NCBI RefSeq assembly: GCF_000002425.4
Contig: NC_037254.1
Location: forward strand, 16,077,650 to 16,141,649
Origin: Physcomitrium patens
Lineage: Eukaryota; Streptophyta; Bryopsida; Funariales; Funariaceae
Reading direction: 5' to 3'
Length of the DNA stretch: 64,000 nucleotides
Below the pieces are notes generated by a model. The model was not told the DNA's origin, ran no database searches, and saw only the letters and a list, made by a program, of their open reading frames with translations. Of this stretch, positions 49,351-60,930 are shown piece by piece. The translations under genes and the position numbers were made by a program. Positions within the stretch are counted from its first letter, which is position 1; every line of letters begins with the position of its first letter.

Positions 49351-50516
49351 GTGTGAAGACATTGATGACGTTGAATTGAAATTCTATTCAATATCAAATC
49401 TCAACAAAGAAGACAAGCTATTTCTTGAAGAATCTTATGAAGGAGAATTATTGAATATTGGTCATTATTTGAATACCTTGACTAAGCAGGAGAATTGGTC
49501 TACAAAAAAATTCAAACAAATAAGAAAAAAAGCATATGGATTTTTGCTTCGAGATGGATTCTTATGGAAGAGACCGAAGAAAGGAATTGATATGCCACAA
49601 TGAGTGATAGGCAAAAAGGAAGAAAAACTAAAATTATTAAAAGAGTTCCATGATAGTTTATGGGCAGGGCATAGAGGAATCTGGGCTACTTTTGCTAAAC
49701 TCAAGGAACGATATTGGTGGAAAAATATGTATCGAGATGTGCTCTCATTTGTAGAGTCATGTGAAATCTGTCAATCGTATTCTAATATCCGACATCGAGA
49801 TGGTCTTCATCATATGTATCCTCTGGCTATTCATTTTAAATAGGTTGTTGATTTGGTTATTATGCCAATTGGATTATGGCAGATGAGATATTTGGTTCTA
49901 GCTCGTGAAGATTTATCAAATCAAGTAGAAGGAAGAGCATTGAGGATAAAATCTACAGAGGGGATTTGTAGCTATTTGATTGAAGATGTCATTTGCTGCT
50001 ACGGATGTGTACAAAAAATCACTACAGATCGTGGAGAATTAAATGCACAAGAACCTCGTAAGTTCTTTGAAAGATGTGGAGTTAAACTATCACTAACTAT
50101 GGCTTATAATCCGGAAGGGAATGTAAAAAGTGAACGTGGTCACCCATCGATTGTGAAAGCATTAGTTAAAGCTTGTAATGGGAAAATTAAAGAATGGCCA
50201 CGACTTTTGTCATTTGCATTATGGGCTGATCTAACAACACATAGTTCATTAACAGGATATATGCCAGTAGAACTTATGATAGGTCGAAAATCAATTATGC
50301 CGATTGAAGAAAAGGTACTTACTTGGAATATGCTACCATAGGCAGATGGATTGACAAGAGAAGAACTTCTGGCTAGTAGGATTCGACAATTAGAACAAAC
50401 ATCGGAAAATGTGCAAATAACATTGGAAAGGTTAAAAAGAACAAGGTTACAAAACAAGGCGCGATTCGATAAGCAACATCAATTGAGACCTAAAGCAATC
50501 GAGGAAGGTGTCTGGG
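49351..50516 (+). pseudogene. pol: F: integrase
   Basis: The zinc-binding HHCC region is at about 49630-49790 (HDSLWAGHRGIWATF, CEICQSY). The catalytic core follows with VVDLVIMP, TDRGELNAQEPRKFF and NPEGNVKSERGHPSI supplying the D, D and E positions. The C-terminal part is cut by B at 50516 and resumes at 55355 in the same frame. Stops at 49603 (CGA to TGA is one possibility), 49841 and 50339 are single-base changes. Confidence 0.82.
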
Positions 50517-50650
50517 TGTCACGGCCATAATCATGTAAGCTAATAATTACATATAGAAATAGGTAGAAGTAAGTAAAAGTAGGTAAAAGTAAGTTAATTC
50601 TATAATATTTAATATGAAAGCTTTCTAGAAACTTCCTAGATGCTGCTTTG
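50517..50650 (+). repeat. 5' LTR of B, truncated to 134 bp
   Basis: It starts TGTCACGGCCATAATC like the 3' LTR and stops after TGCTGCTTTG. The following bases correspond to the region between zinc knuckle and protease of copy C (about 31600 on the other strand). Confidence 0.9.
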
Positions 50651-53600
50651 TCCAAAGAAACGACCCAATCACAAAATGAAGAGTATGGTTGTGAAAGAAG
50701 ATAATATGTCAGAAAACGAGTTTGTGCAGCTACAATAGAGACCGTGCGGCTGGAACCTTGCACAATTTCTAATAAAGGCCCTATTCTCTCTTCAGAGCCC
50801 TCTCCTTGTTTTACATTAAATGTTACTTTAGGACCTAAACATTACAAAGTCTCTGCCTTGTTAGATTCAGGAGCCTCAGCGTGTTTTTTAGATGAAGAAT
50901 TTACTAAAAGACATAGCATATCTTAAGTAAAGAAAACTAAACCTGTTCATATAGAAGTCATAGATGGTCGTCCATTGTCTTCTAGAGATATTACTCATGA
51001 AAGCCTTCTTATAGAAGTAATAATCAATGATCATAATAGTTTTGTAGTATTTAATATCATTAGATCTCCCTCTAATCCAGTCATTTTAGATTTATCATGG
51101 TTAGAAAAATACAACCCTCAAATAGACTGGATTTCTCGAACTCTTACTTTCTCTAAAAGTATAACTAATAGTGTAGTTAATCAAGTAGAGAGTCATAAGT
51201 CCAGTTCAATTAAACCCGTATTTATAGGTACAAAAGCTTTCTTGCATGCTGCTATGAAAGAATCACCATACATTATTTATACTACACCCGTTTCTACTGA
51301 TGAAAAGACTTCAAGTGGCATTCCAAGCCAATATGAAGAATTTCAAGATATATTTGAAAAAAGAATGAGGATACACTCCCGGAACATCGTCCCTATGATT
51401 GCTCAATTGACCTTCAAGAAGGAGCACAACCGCCATTCGGACCAATCTATAGTTTATCACAAAATGAGTTGGCTGAACTCAAGGAGTATATTGAGGAAAA
51501 TCTAGCCAAGAATTTCATACGCCATTCTAAATCTCCGGCAAGGTCTCCAATTCTATTTGTGAAGAAAAAAGATGGATCATTGCGAATGTGTGTTGATTAT
51601 CGAGGATTCAACAAGATTACCATCAAAAATAGGTATCCACTACCTTTAATATCCAGAATTCTTGATCAGCTGAATCAAGCTAAGATCAATACAAAAATAG
51701 ATCTTCGGGGAGCATACAATCTAGTATGCATCAAAGAAAGAGATGAATAGAAGACTACGTTTCGAACTAGGTATGGATATTTTGAATACAACGTCATGCC
51801 TTTTGGACTTATAAATGCACCAGCAGCTTTTCAACATCTAATGAATGATGTTTTTTGAGAGTTTTTGGACAATTTTTTGATCTGTTATCTAGACGACATC
51901 TTGATCTATTCTAAAAATCTAGAAGAACATGAACTTCATGTTTATCGTGTGTTACAAAAATTAAGAGATGCAGGACTCTATGCCAAGATAGAAAAGTGTG
52001 TATTCTATACTACTCAAGTCGATTTCTTAGGTTACATCATTTCAAATGATGGACTTATGATGGATCCTAAGAAAATTCAAACTATTATAGACTGGAAGAT
52101 CCCAAAAACGGTAAGAGATGTCCAATGTTTTTTGGAATTTGCCAACTACTATCGGATCTCCATCAAAGACTTCTCTCAAGTTGCAGCTCCACTTACACAT
52201 TTGACTTGTGAAGACAAACTCCAATGGAATCAAGATGCAGAAGTTGCTTTTGAATCTTTGAAGACAGCGTTTGTTTCTGCACCAATCTTGTATCGTGTTG
52301 ATTTTTTCAAAGCATTCTTTATGTAAACAGATTCATCAGAGTTTGCTCTGGGTATAGTTTTATCACAAATGGAAACAGATGACAAACTTCATCCAGTAGC
52401 CTTTCATTCAAGAAAATTCTCAATAGCAGAAATCAATTATGAGATCCACGACAAAGAACTTCTTGCAATTGTGGATTCTTTTCAAGAATGGCATCATTAT
52501 CTAGAAGGCGCTTCTAGTCCAGTCACCGTGAATACTGATCACAAGAACCTCGAATATTTTATATCAGCACGCGTATTCAATCGCCGCCAAGCTCGTTGGA
52601 GCATGTCTTTATCAAGATTCGAGTTCATCATCACTTATCGGCCAAAAAAATAACAAGATTTATCTGATGCCTTGTCTAGACGTTCTTATCTTGTACCAAA
52701 AGAAGGAGATGTAGCTTTTGAGTAACAAAGAACGGTTCTCTTGAAGCCGGAATAATTTTATCTTCGAGCAATAAAATCAACATTGACTGTTGATTTAACT
52801 TTCCTTAAGCAAGTCAAGTTAAGTATGTCTTCAGACCCTCTTGTTCATGATATCAAGAACAATTCTTCTAAATCTCATGATCCATCTAAATTTGAATTCA
52901 AGAAAAACCTACTCTATTTCGAAGGACGCGTATATGTTCCAGAAGGAAAAGCACGTTTACTTGTTCTTCAAGCTCGACACGACTTTCCAGCAGCAGGATA
53001 TTTTGGATATAATAAGACTTTTGAGCTGATATCTAGGGATTTTTGGTGGCTTCAAATGCGGAAGGCAGTTAAAGATTTTGTACAATCATGTGAGGTTTGC
53101 TCAAGATCAAAAACTCCTCGTCATCGACCTTTTGGACTTCTTCAGCCATTACCCATTCCAGAACAACCATGGTCTTCTGTTTCTATGGACTTCATCATAG
53201 ATCTTCCAATCTCATGTTCTTCTGACTCTATATTCGTGATAGTAGATCGTTTTATCAAGATGGCACATTTTGTACCATGTACAAAATCTATCACAAGTGA
53301 AGAAATAGCTAAGCTCTTTCTTGGCAATATCTATCGCTATCATGGATTACCCAAGGATATTATATCAGATAGGGGAACTCAATTTGTATCAAGATTTTAG
53401 CAGACTCTTTTCAAGATTCTTAAAGTGGATATAAAACTATCTTCGGCATTCCATCCTCAAACTGATGTACAAACGGAGCGTGTTAATCAAGTTTTGGAGT
53501 AATATTTAAGACGTACCATTAATTATCAACAAGATGATTGGGCAACTCTTTTGCCATTGGCAGAGTTTGCTTACAATAACAAGGTACACTCTTCTACAAA

Positions 53601-54231
53601 ACAAACACCTTTCTTTGCTAATTATGGTTATCATACATGACTTGATACTTTTGACTTTTCAAAAGTTGATAATCCTACTGCGAAAGATTTGGCAATTCAT
53701 TTATCAGAGCTACATGCAACGATGAAGGCGCAGTTAAAAAAGGCTCAAGAACAACAAAAGGCCAATGTGGATGTCTATCGAAAGGAACAACCATCACTCG
53801 TCTTGGGTGATAAGGTATGGCTACTTCGTCACAATATCAAGACCACTCGTCCTTGTAATAAGTTGGACTATCGAAGGCTGGGACCATTTTCTATTTCTAT
53901 ACAAATCAATCCAGTTGCATATCGTTTACATCTACCGGAGTCAATGAAAATCCATCCAGTATTCCATGTGTCTCTTCTTGAACCATACAAAACAGTGGAC
54001 ATAGCAAGAAGAAGACAAGCTCCACCTCCTCCTATAGAAGTGGAGAATAATGAAGAGTTTGAAGTAGAAGAAGTCTTAGATTCAAGGCAACGCCAAAATA
54101 AATTAAAATATCTTGTCTATTGGCGCGGATATGGTATTAGTGAATGCACATGGGAGCCAATAAAGTATCTTGCAAATGCAGCAAAGGCGGTGGAGGCTTT
54201 TCATCGACAACATCCATCAAAAGCAAGATGA
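50651..54231 (+). pseudogene. pol: B: pol with protease, RT, RNase H, integrase, chromodomain
   Basis: This is the best-preserved pol in the window. Protease has LLDSGASACFLDEEF (about 50854). RT has [20 protein letters not shown] and YLDD at 51886-51897. RNase H spans about 52330-52660, with a TAA in place of a sense codon at 52324. Integrase has HDFPAAGYFGYNKTFELI, CEVCSRSKTPRHR, SMDFIIDLP, SDRGTQFVS and TERVNQVLE (D, D, E positions). The chromodomain at about 54054-54210 reads EFEVEEVLDSR then YLVYWRGYGISECTW. About eight stops plus a frameshift near 51370 disable it. Most stops are single transitions from Trp, Arg or Gln. Confidence 0.88.
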
Positions 54232-54325
54232 AAACCTTCTTTATAAAAGAAACAACATCTAGGCAAGATAACATTCTACTTTCAATTCTTGTTCGTAGCC
54301 TTGTTGTAGTAGTGGCGCTCAGGAG

Positions 54326-54747
54326 ATGGAGAACCTAAAACCAGTGGATTCAACTCAAGAGCCTTCATTTGCTGACCTGTCGGACGAGACATTACGATTG
54401 TCACAACCTTCAAGACGGTGCAATCGAGATGAAGATCTTCAAGAACGACATGTTCTTCTTCAAATAGATGGTGAGATACAACGCGTTTGGTATCACAATT
54501 TGGGAAGGGACTCCCGATGTTTGGTGATTTTGCTAGAGGAAAGAACAACTCTGATGGTGTTCCAAATATTCTATTCGAAGGAAGTTACGAAGGCTTGAAC
54601 AATGATCAAATAACTGGGTGGTCTTCCCGCCCTGGTATGAGACACTACCAATGGTTGATAGGCCCTATCAATCATCTTCGAAGAGAACAAAGATGAGAGT
54701 ATGTGGCGAATAAAATTCGTCGCATCATAGATTTTCTCAACATATGA
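54326..54747 (+). pseudogene. Post-chromodomain reading frame, copy B
   Basis: The frame opens MENLKPVDSTQEPSFADLSD at 54326 and runs 90 codons to 54598. Compared with copy A, one base is missing near 54548, after which the homologous frame continues as VPNILFEGSYEGLNNDQ, then RGPINHL-like GPINHLRREQR, ending at TGA 54745-54747. Total length matches the 140-codon frame of A minus one base. No ribosome-entry or splice signal is evident. No domain is recognised. Confidence 0.55.
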
Positions 54748-54788
54748 TGACCGCTCTTCGTGGAACTCGTCCCTAGAAGGGGGGGTAA

Positions 54789-55349
54789 TGTCACGGCCAT
54801 AATCATGTAAGCTAATAATTACATATAGAAATAGGTAGAAGTAAGTAAAAGTAGGTAAAAGTAAGTTAATTCTATAATATTTAATATGAAAGCTTCCTAG
54901 AAACTTCCTAGATATTGCTTTGACTTCATAGGTGTCTTTAATTGACTTTTTGGATTAAAAACGTGGTCAACAAGTTGGCCATGTGCCACACATGTTGTTA
55001 GCTTGAAGATCAAGCTAACTATGTGGCCCACACGTAGAAAAACTTGCCTTGTAAGTCAAGGCATGTGCCCTACAAAGTCAACACATATTGGAGGTCCTAT
55101 AGAATGTCGCCACGTAGCCCCTAGTTAGATAGTATATATAGAGACAAGAGTGAAGGCTTCTTCACTTTTGTCAACTCCTTTCTTGCTTCCAGTCTAGTTT
55201 CAAGGGTCTCTAATTTTCTTGTCTTTTGGCAATAGCCATTCCAATTTCTCTTTCAATATACATACTTGTTTATTTATATTTTGTTACCTTTCTTTGAGTG
55301 AAGGCTCACTTGTCTGAATTGTTTTTTCATCGAATTTTTGTTCTTGACA
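54789..55349 (+). repeat. 3' LTR of B (561 bp)
   Basis: It starts TGTCACGGCC after the polypurine tract CCTAGAAGGGGGGGTAA (about 54771-54788) and ends TTGTTCTTGACA. It is the reference copy for this LTR family in the window. Confidence 0.92.
55132..55140 (+). promoter_or_regulatory. TATA-like box of the chromovirus LTR
   Basis: GTATATATA is followed by GAGACAAGAGTGAAG. The box is conserved in position in LTRs of A (about 5805), C (about 27470, other strand) and D (about 33180, other strand), as expected for a retrotransposon core promoter. Confidence 0.5.
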
Positions 55350-55354
55350 CTGGG

Positions 55355-55664
55355 TACTTGTTTATGACAATAGTCTACATAATCAACATAGTACTTTGCA
55401 AAAAATTTCAAAATGTTGGTTTGGACCATATGTAGTAACAACTATTCATGATAATGCGACTTACTCATTACGGAAGTTAGATGGTATAAAATTAAAAATA
55501 CCAATTACATGGAAGTGAGTAAAAATATTTAAACAAAGATACACAGAGATGAATATGGAAGGCCTAAATGAAGGTATAGAGATTTCGCAGCAAGAAGATG
55601 AAAGTGATTTGGATAATGAAGGTGACAAAGACGAACTGGACAAAAACATAGAGAATATATTCTA
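55355..55664 (+). pseudogene. pol: F: integrase C-terminal tail after the B insertion
   Basis: The frame continues from 50516 as YDNSLHNQHSTLQKISKCWF, GPYVVTTIHDNATYSLRKLD and a TGA within ITWK*VKIFKQRY, then an acidic tail. This is the usual C-terminal domain of the F-type integrase. Contiguity across B is direct proof of insertion. Confidence 0.82.
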
Positions 55665-55709
55665 AATCAAACAGCAATTGGATAAATTGGTGCATACCGG
55701 AGGATGCAC

Positions 55710-55727
55710 AGGTTTAGAGGGGGTGGA
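55710..55727 (+). promoter_or_regulatory. Polypurine tract of F
   Basis: AGGTTTAGAGGGGGTGGA lies directly before the TG of the 3' LTR. It would prime plus-strand DNA synthesis. Confidence 0.7.
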
Positions 55728-56875
55728 TGTCGTGTTGTAACACGAGTATACCGTGAAAATATAAAAAAAGGGGACTTTTATTAAGGTTCAGTCATCCCGT
55801 TACAGTCAGCCAGGGCATACTGAAATGCTCCATTTGATTCCAATAACGGGAGTCAGCAAAAAAGAAAAGGACCAATTCAACGACAGGTAAGCCTAGTTCG
55901 AAGAGCCAATTGAATCCAATTTCAAGACATCCAATCTAGGTCCTATTACGGGCCTCTTACCCAATATGAGACCTGACTTGGTCGGGCAACCCAATGCGGA
56001 CCAATTACGGGAACATCTTAGTCTTACTACGAGCCTCTTAGCCAATATGAGACCTGAATTTGTCGGGCGACTCAATGTGGTCCCAATTACAGAGCTCCGA
56101 TTCTGTTTCAAGCTGTTCCGTCCTTTGTGCCGTTTCGAGAACGTCCTTTCGGTAAAAGGATCTCTTAAAGGTAAAAATGGAGGAGAAAGCTCTGACGGCG
56201 GGAGCCAATTCTGGATCCAAGATGGAATATTGAAGAAATTCAAAGGCTAGGGTTTGAAAGAGGGAAGAATTAGGGTTAAAAGAGAGGATAGGTTAAGAAA
56301 TGGAAGGGGGGAGAATAAGTTTTTTTGAAGGGTCGGAGAGCTAGCTTCATGCTTCGGGCGGGAGAAAAAAAACAAAGAATTGGGGTTTTTTCTTCATAGG
56401 GTTTTGGGAAGACTGAAGCAATTGTTGCTAAAGTCAGTGCTCTACTGGTGAATCTAGGTTTTAATGAAGTGGGTGTGATTACTCTTGGTTGTTTTGTGAA
56501 ATCGAAGTTATGTCTGTGATTGAAGAATTAAAAGGGTGTCTATAGGATTGAGTATGAAGAGTGAATGAAATTTATTGATTTAATCTAACAAAACAGTCAA
56601 TGGATACAAGGTCGTGAGTATAAAGTTGTATCGAAGATTAGCAGTTTGGGTTGTTCGGGGTTCTCTATAACGTCTAGAGACCTACCGGCTGGGACAAAAA
56701 GGATTTCAGTGAGCAGTCGAAGGACATTCGTATAGATTTATGGTATATTCTTACAATTGTTTATATTCAAATAGCAAAAAATCGATAGACTACTTGAATA
56801 TTAGCAAATCTCCATACTACCTTCTATAGCCAAACGCCCAATGCGTTCTCGAGCAGGAAAGCTCGTAATACAATA
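55728..56875 (+). repeat. 3' LTR of F (1148 bp)
   Basis: It begins TGTCGTGTTGTAACACG and ends near GTAATACAATA. It is nearly colinear with 43290-44437. The following CCGC is the target duplication and E sequence resumes. Confidence 0.88.
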
Positions 56876-56879
56876 CCGC

Positions 56880-57122
56880 GAGTATTCTTGGTAGTTTTTC
56901 TAACGGTACATATGATTGCAAAATTAATAGTCTGTTCGGTTCTTGATATGTTTGAATACGTCGACAAGCTTGCAACCATAGTTTAATCCAATCCTATCGA
57001 TGCTTTCTTTTAAGATTATGTATTTGCTCCTCTCTAAGCAAGTTCCTTCCTTGCGCTCTTCCCTGTCTTTCTCTCAACTGATTTATTTTCTTTGATGCAA
57101 TGCTCTTATTCTTATTAACCAT
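56880..57122 (-). pseudogene. gag: E: N-terminal part of the gag frame
   Basis: The minus strand opens with ATG at 57122 (MVNKNKSIASKKINQLRE, basic). It meets a TAG after about 43 codons and continues in the same frame as DWIKLWLQACRRIQTY up to the F insertion. Across F the frame rejoins 43289 as GNFVNIPVEILRPL. The only in-frame stop is a likely CAG-to-TAG change. Confidence 0.65.
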
Positions 57123-57214
57123 AATCTTGCTTCAAACACTACTGAAATCATCTTCCATTGCCAATTTTTTTATACGTTTGGTAATTAATTCCTAACACTT
57201 AAAGCTATTATCAC

Positions 57215-57232
57215 TCCCCAGTAGCGGCGCCA
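57215..57232 (-). promoter_or_regulatory. Primer-binding site of E, tRNA-Asp
   Basis: The minus strand reads TGGCGCCGCTACTGGGGA, three bases from the LTR edge. It matches the complement of the plant tRNA-Asp 3' end (TGGCGCCGTTGCCGGGGA) at 15 of 18 positions. Confidence 0.8.
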
Positions 57233-57235
57233 AAA

Positions 57236-57998
57236 TGTGATTGGTCGTTTTACTTCTTCTAAAAGAAACCTCCCAGAATAAACTCATATAGGAGGATTCG
57301 AACATAGGGAATGACTAGTTGCTTAAGCATTCACGTTAGGGTCACACAATCAATTACCTCCTGAATGTATCGTCTCTATTTCTAATATCTGAACATACAA
57401 GGAAACTATAATCTCCTCTTTCATCTTATCGGTCTCTTCCTTACAGCAATTCAGTCATACCAATAATTGCTATTTCTACCAATATATTCACCTTCATAAT
57501 CTCCAACTGTAATACTATGCCCTCACAACTTTCAGCACACAATTATCTTTGTTCCAATCACTGGAATTCTTCCCACAGAACTGCCAGTCACATTACAGTA
57601 TTTCACACAAATACAGACTCATTCTCTCTGCTGAACTACAATTAGATTTTAGCATTCAATCTTTCTTCTTCTCAAATAATACCAATCACATTTCCATTTT
57701 ATAATTCACTTCACAATATTCAGAAACTTTCAATCCTCTTATTCAAAGAAAATAACAAACAAAAGAAAAGAGGTAGTACCAAGCTTATCCCGGCTCACAC
57801 TATCACAACGATGGCACCTTAATTAACTTCTACAACTCCTATATACTTTTCCTTGATTCTCCAAATTTTAACTATAATTCTATAATTAACCACTTTTAAT
57901 AATTAAATCACTCATCCATCCTCCTGAATTTCCTATTATATGGACTATTAATATATTTTACTAATATCTTTCAAAAACGAATTAATATCTATTCTACA
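57236..57998 (-). repeat. 5' LTR of E (763 bp)
   Basis: It begins TGTGATTGGTCG and ends TATTCTACA in plus-strand coordinates. It is followed by the duplication agatg. Confidence 0.92.
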
Positions 57999-58003
57999 AG
58001 ATG

Positions 58004-58981
58004 TCAAAAAGTGGCCGATGCATTCGTGAGTTCAAAAGGCATGACATTATATTCAAAATGTCCATACGTAGTTCAAAAAGCAGTCTTCCATTCATCTCCT
58101 TCTTTGATACGAACTAAGTTGTATGCTCATCATAGATCTATTTTGGTATAGATCTTTGCTTGATTGAGTTGGTCAAGAAGTCTTGAAATCAAATGCAAAG
58201 GATATCTATTTTTGATGGTGATCTTCTTGAGTCCTCGATAATCCATATACATTCATAGAGATCCGTCTTTCTTCTTCACAAATAAGATAAGAGCCGTGGT
58301 TGGAGATTTAGAATGGCATATGAAGTTCTTTGTCAAATTCTTATCAATGTACTCCTTTAATGCAAGCAATTCATTTTGCAATAAGCTTTAGATTGGTCCG
58401 AATAGTGGTTGAGCTCCTTCTTGCAGATCAATTGAACAATCATAAGGTTGATGCTCGGAAAGAATATTTGCATTCTTTTTTTCAAAAACATCTTGAAATT
58501 CTTGATATTACTTAGGAATACCACTTGACGTTGTTTCACCATTAGAAATGGGTGTAATATATATAACAAAAGATGATCCTTCTTTTGCAGCATGCATGAA
58601 AGCTTTTACACCTAATAGTAAAGTTTTGGACATACTAGACTTACATACTTCTGTTTTGCTAACGTAATCTTGGATTATACTATCAAAAAAGTTAAGATTA
58701 CGAGAAATCCAATCTATTTGAGGGTTATATTTTTCTAGCCATAATAATCCTAAAATAATCAGCTTAGAGGGAGATTTTATTACATTAAATACTACTACGC
58801 TGTTACGATCTTTAATTTCTATATCTAAAGGAATAGTTTCATGGATAACATTTCTAGAAGACAATGAACGACGATCTATGACTTCTACATGTACGGATTT
58901 AACTTTCTTCAATAAAGGTATTTTTTGATTTTTGACAAAATCTTTGTCTATAAAATATGTTGAGGCTCCTGAATCTAACAA
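58004..58981 (-). pseudogene. pol: D: protease and first part of RT
   Basis: This is the other side of the E insertion. The protease is at 58508-58981, with MLDSGASTYFIDKDF (active-site D-S-G intact) and IILGLLWLEKYNPQIDWIS. The RT N-terminal part follows at 58004-58500 and joins the portion ending at 38249. Confidence 0.82.
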
Positions 58982-59089
58982 GATAAAGATTTTGTAATTA
59001 TTAGGTTTTAAATATACTTCTATTATAAAATAAGGTGAGGGATCTGAAGAGAGGATAGGATCTTTACTAGGTGTTGCACATAATTCTAG

Positions 59090-60163
59090 TCACACGGTCC
59101 CTATTGTAGTTGGAGAAACTTGATTTCTTACACACTATCCTCTTCGGTAATTGTGCTCCTCATTTTGTAATTGTGTTGCTTCTTTGGATAATATTGAGAA
59201 GTGTGCTTAGCTTCTCCACAATATAAACACAATCCTTCTTGGCAACGTTGAGGCTTTTCTTACTTCGTGAGAGGTTTAAAACGTATCATATCAATTTGCA
59301 TTCATTCTGGCTTTGATAAATATGTTTTAGAAAATTTGAGAGCTGCCACGATTACTTGATTGTTCCTCTCTAACTAAATCTTTTTTTTTAATGCCTTTCA
59401 AATAAATGATTGTCACATACAATGGCTTGAGTAATAAATTGTTCCAAAGATTTTACTTTCAGCATTATTAATAACAAATCTTTGACGCTATTCTTCAATC
59501 CATATCAAAATTGGTTGATAAGTGCTTTGTCGTTCCAATCTATATCAAAAGCAAGATTTTGGAATTTGACATAGTAACTGATCGTAATCCTTGCCGTAAG
59601 GATAGAAGCTTGGTCTCTACTAGTCATTTTTTTATCACTTTTTCCAAATGTGGCCGTAAACATTTCTAGAAATGAATTCAAATTGGAAAAGAATTGTGAA
59701 TCTTTTTCCAGTAAAGGTGCAAACCAAGAGAGAGCACTTCGTGATAGTAGTGCGCCTATAAATTCGACTTGGATAAATCTATCAAGATATTGAAAAGGGT
59801 GAAACCTTAGATAGAGATTGATTGTTGTAAAAATCTTCAAAATTTTGATCTTATTCCATCAAACTTCTCAAGCATACTAATCCTTATCCCTGTCATACTT
59901 GTAGAAGTAAAACTCCCTGGATTTGTTTGTGACATTGATCTACTTGCTTCTTTCAACTACACAACTTCTTGTCGCAGACTCTGAACTTCTTTCATAGGCG
60001 TAGACATAGTACTTCCATGATTCACATTGAAAATATGTGGAATTTTCACTCTTAGAGTGTTGACAAGCTCATGAATATCTACTATAGTTGTAAATCTATT
60101 CTCACTTCCATTGAAAGTAACATCCATAATCTTTCCTTCCATAGACAACTCAAAGAAATTCAA
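59090..60163 (-). pseudogene. gag: D: gag and zinc-knuckle region
   Basis: The minus strand runs from ATG at 60163 (MNFFELSMEGKIMDVTFNGS) through a capsid-like stretch at 59505-59840 (ALSWFAPLLEKDSQFFSNL) to a knuckle region near 59150-59230. Frames are broken by several stops. The organisation matches C gag, though the N-terminus differs. Confidence 0.7.
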
Positions 60164-60377
60164 AAGTTAAATTAGAGGAGGGTAATCCGCAACCTCTAAA
60201 AGTAAATTCCACAAAGACGGGTAATCCACTCTCTTAAAGAAAAAATTAGTGTTAAAAAACAAGATTTTTTGTTTAAAGGTGCTTAGTCTGCAACCTTCAA
60301 AATACAATGATAGAAGAAGGATAATCCATTCACTTCTAGAATAAGACAGAGATAATATGTTAGCACTCTTGTCAAAC

Positions 60378-60925
60378 TGTCAAGGACATGAATCTCGAAG
60401 AAAGGGAATCCTCAATACACTCTTCTATCACTGAAGAGAACTAGAAAATCATTCAAAAGATGATGTAATAATAACTAGAATGGCTATTGCCAAAAACAAG
60501 AAGACTAGAAAGTCTTCTAACAAGACTAAGACTATAAAGACGTTGACAAGAGTGAAGATGGCTTTACTCTTGCCTCCATATATACTATCTAATTAAGAGC
60601 TACATGGCGACATCTTATAGGACCTCCAACATGTGTTGACTTTGTTAGCCACATATCTTATCTTACAAGGCAAGTTATCTATGTATGCGCCACATAGTTA
60701 GCTTATTCTACAAGCTACTATACGGAGGTAATTTATTCCATAAGCTATCAATAGATGGTTAGCTTTTTGGCCAAGTTTCTAACCTACGAACACATCTAAA
60801 GTCAAAACCACGTCTATGAAGCTTCTAATAAGCTTCTCTAGAAGACTTTATGAAATTATTCTATTTTACCTACTTCTACTTAATCATATAAGTAACTATT
60901 GAAGTAAATATATATGTCCGTGATA
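60378..60925 (-). repeat. 5' LTR of D (548 bp)
   Basis: It begins TGTCAAGGACATG and ends GTCCGTGATA (the final CA has decayed to TA) in plus-strand coordinates. It is followed by catag, the partner of catgg at 32976-32980. Confidence 0.9.
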
Positions 60926-60930
60926 CATAG

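Larger units (their letters stand above)
50517..55349 (+). mobile_element. Chromovirus B, innermost and youngest copy
   Basis: The target duplication ctggg is exact at 50512-50516 and 55350-55354, and removing B rejoins the F integrase frame. The 3' LTR is complete (54789-55349, 561 bp). The 5' LTR survives only as 50517-50650. Where both LTRs can be compared, 3 of 134 positions differ. A deletion from inside the 5' LTR to just before the protease removed the primer site and gag, so B cannot move. The terminal duplication implies the deletion followed insertion. Confidence 0.9.
43290..56875 (+). mobile_element. Element F, gypsy-like, nested in the gag of E
   Basis: F has a 5' LTR at 43290-44437 and a 3' LTR at 55728-56875, both 1148 bp. 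By eye about 71 positions differ, mostly transitions. The duplication ccgc is present at 43286-43289 and 56876-56879 (4 bp exact; 5 bp with one mismatch). F reads gag, zinc knuckle, linker, protease, RT, RNase H, integrase and tail on the plus strand, interrupted by a solo LTR in gag and by B in the integrase tail. Its family includes the decayed element G at 9873-15620. Confidence 0.9.
38250..57998 (-). mobile_element. Element E, gag-bearing and pol-deleted, nested in D
   Basis: The two LTRs are exactly 763 bp each (38250-39012 and 57236-57998) with no indel between them. By eye about 58 positions differ, roughly 52 of them transitions. The target duplication agatg is exact at 38245-38249 and 57999-58003. 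A tRNA-Asp primer site follows the 5' LTR. E's own sequence is about 6.2 kb. It carries gag, zinc knuckles, a protease and only the first part of RT, with no RNase H or integrase, so it would have depended on another element. F is inserted in its gag. Confidence 0.92.
32981..60925 (-). mobile_element. Chromovirus D, nested in the LTR of C
   Basis: D has two full 548-bp LTRs, 32981-33528 and 60378-60925, of identical length. By eye they differ at about 37 positions, about 32 of them transitions. The flanking duplication is catgg (32976-32980) and catag (60926-60930), one transition apart. D is itself split by a solo LTR (34276-36109) and by element E (38250-57998), and its RT sequence is picked up again on the far side of E at 58004. 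Confidence 0.9.

Noticed and set aside
43290..56875. Segmental duplication joining 43290-44437 and 55728-56875
   Set aside because: Both copies have LTR-type ends, a polypurine tract precedes the second, and they bracket a gag-pol region, so they are an LTR pair.
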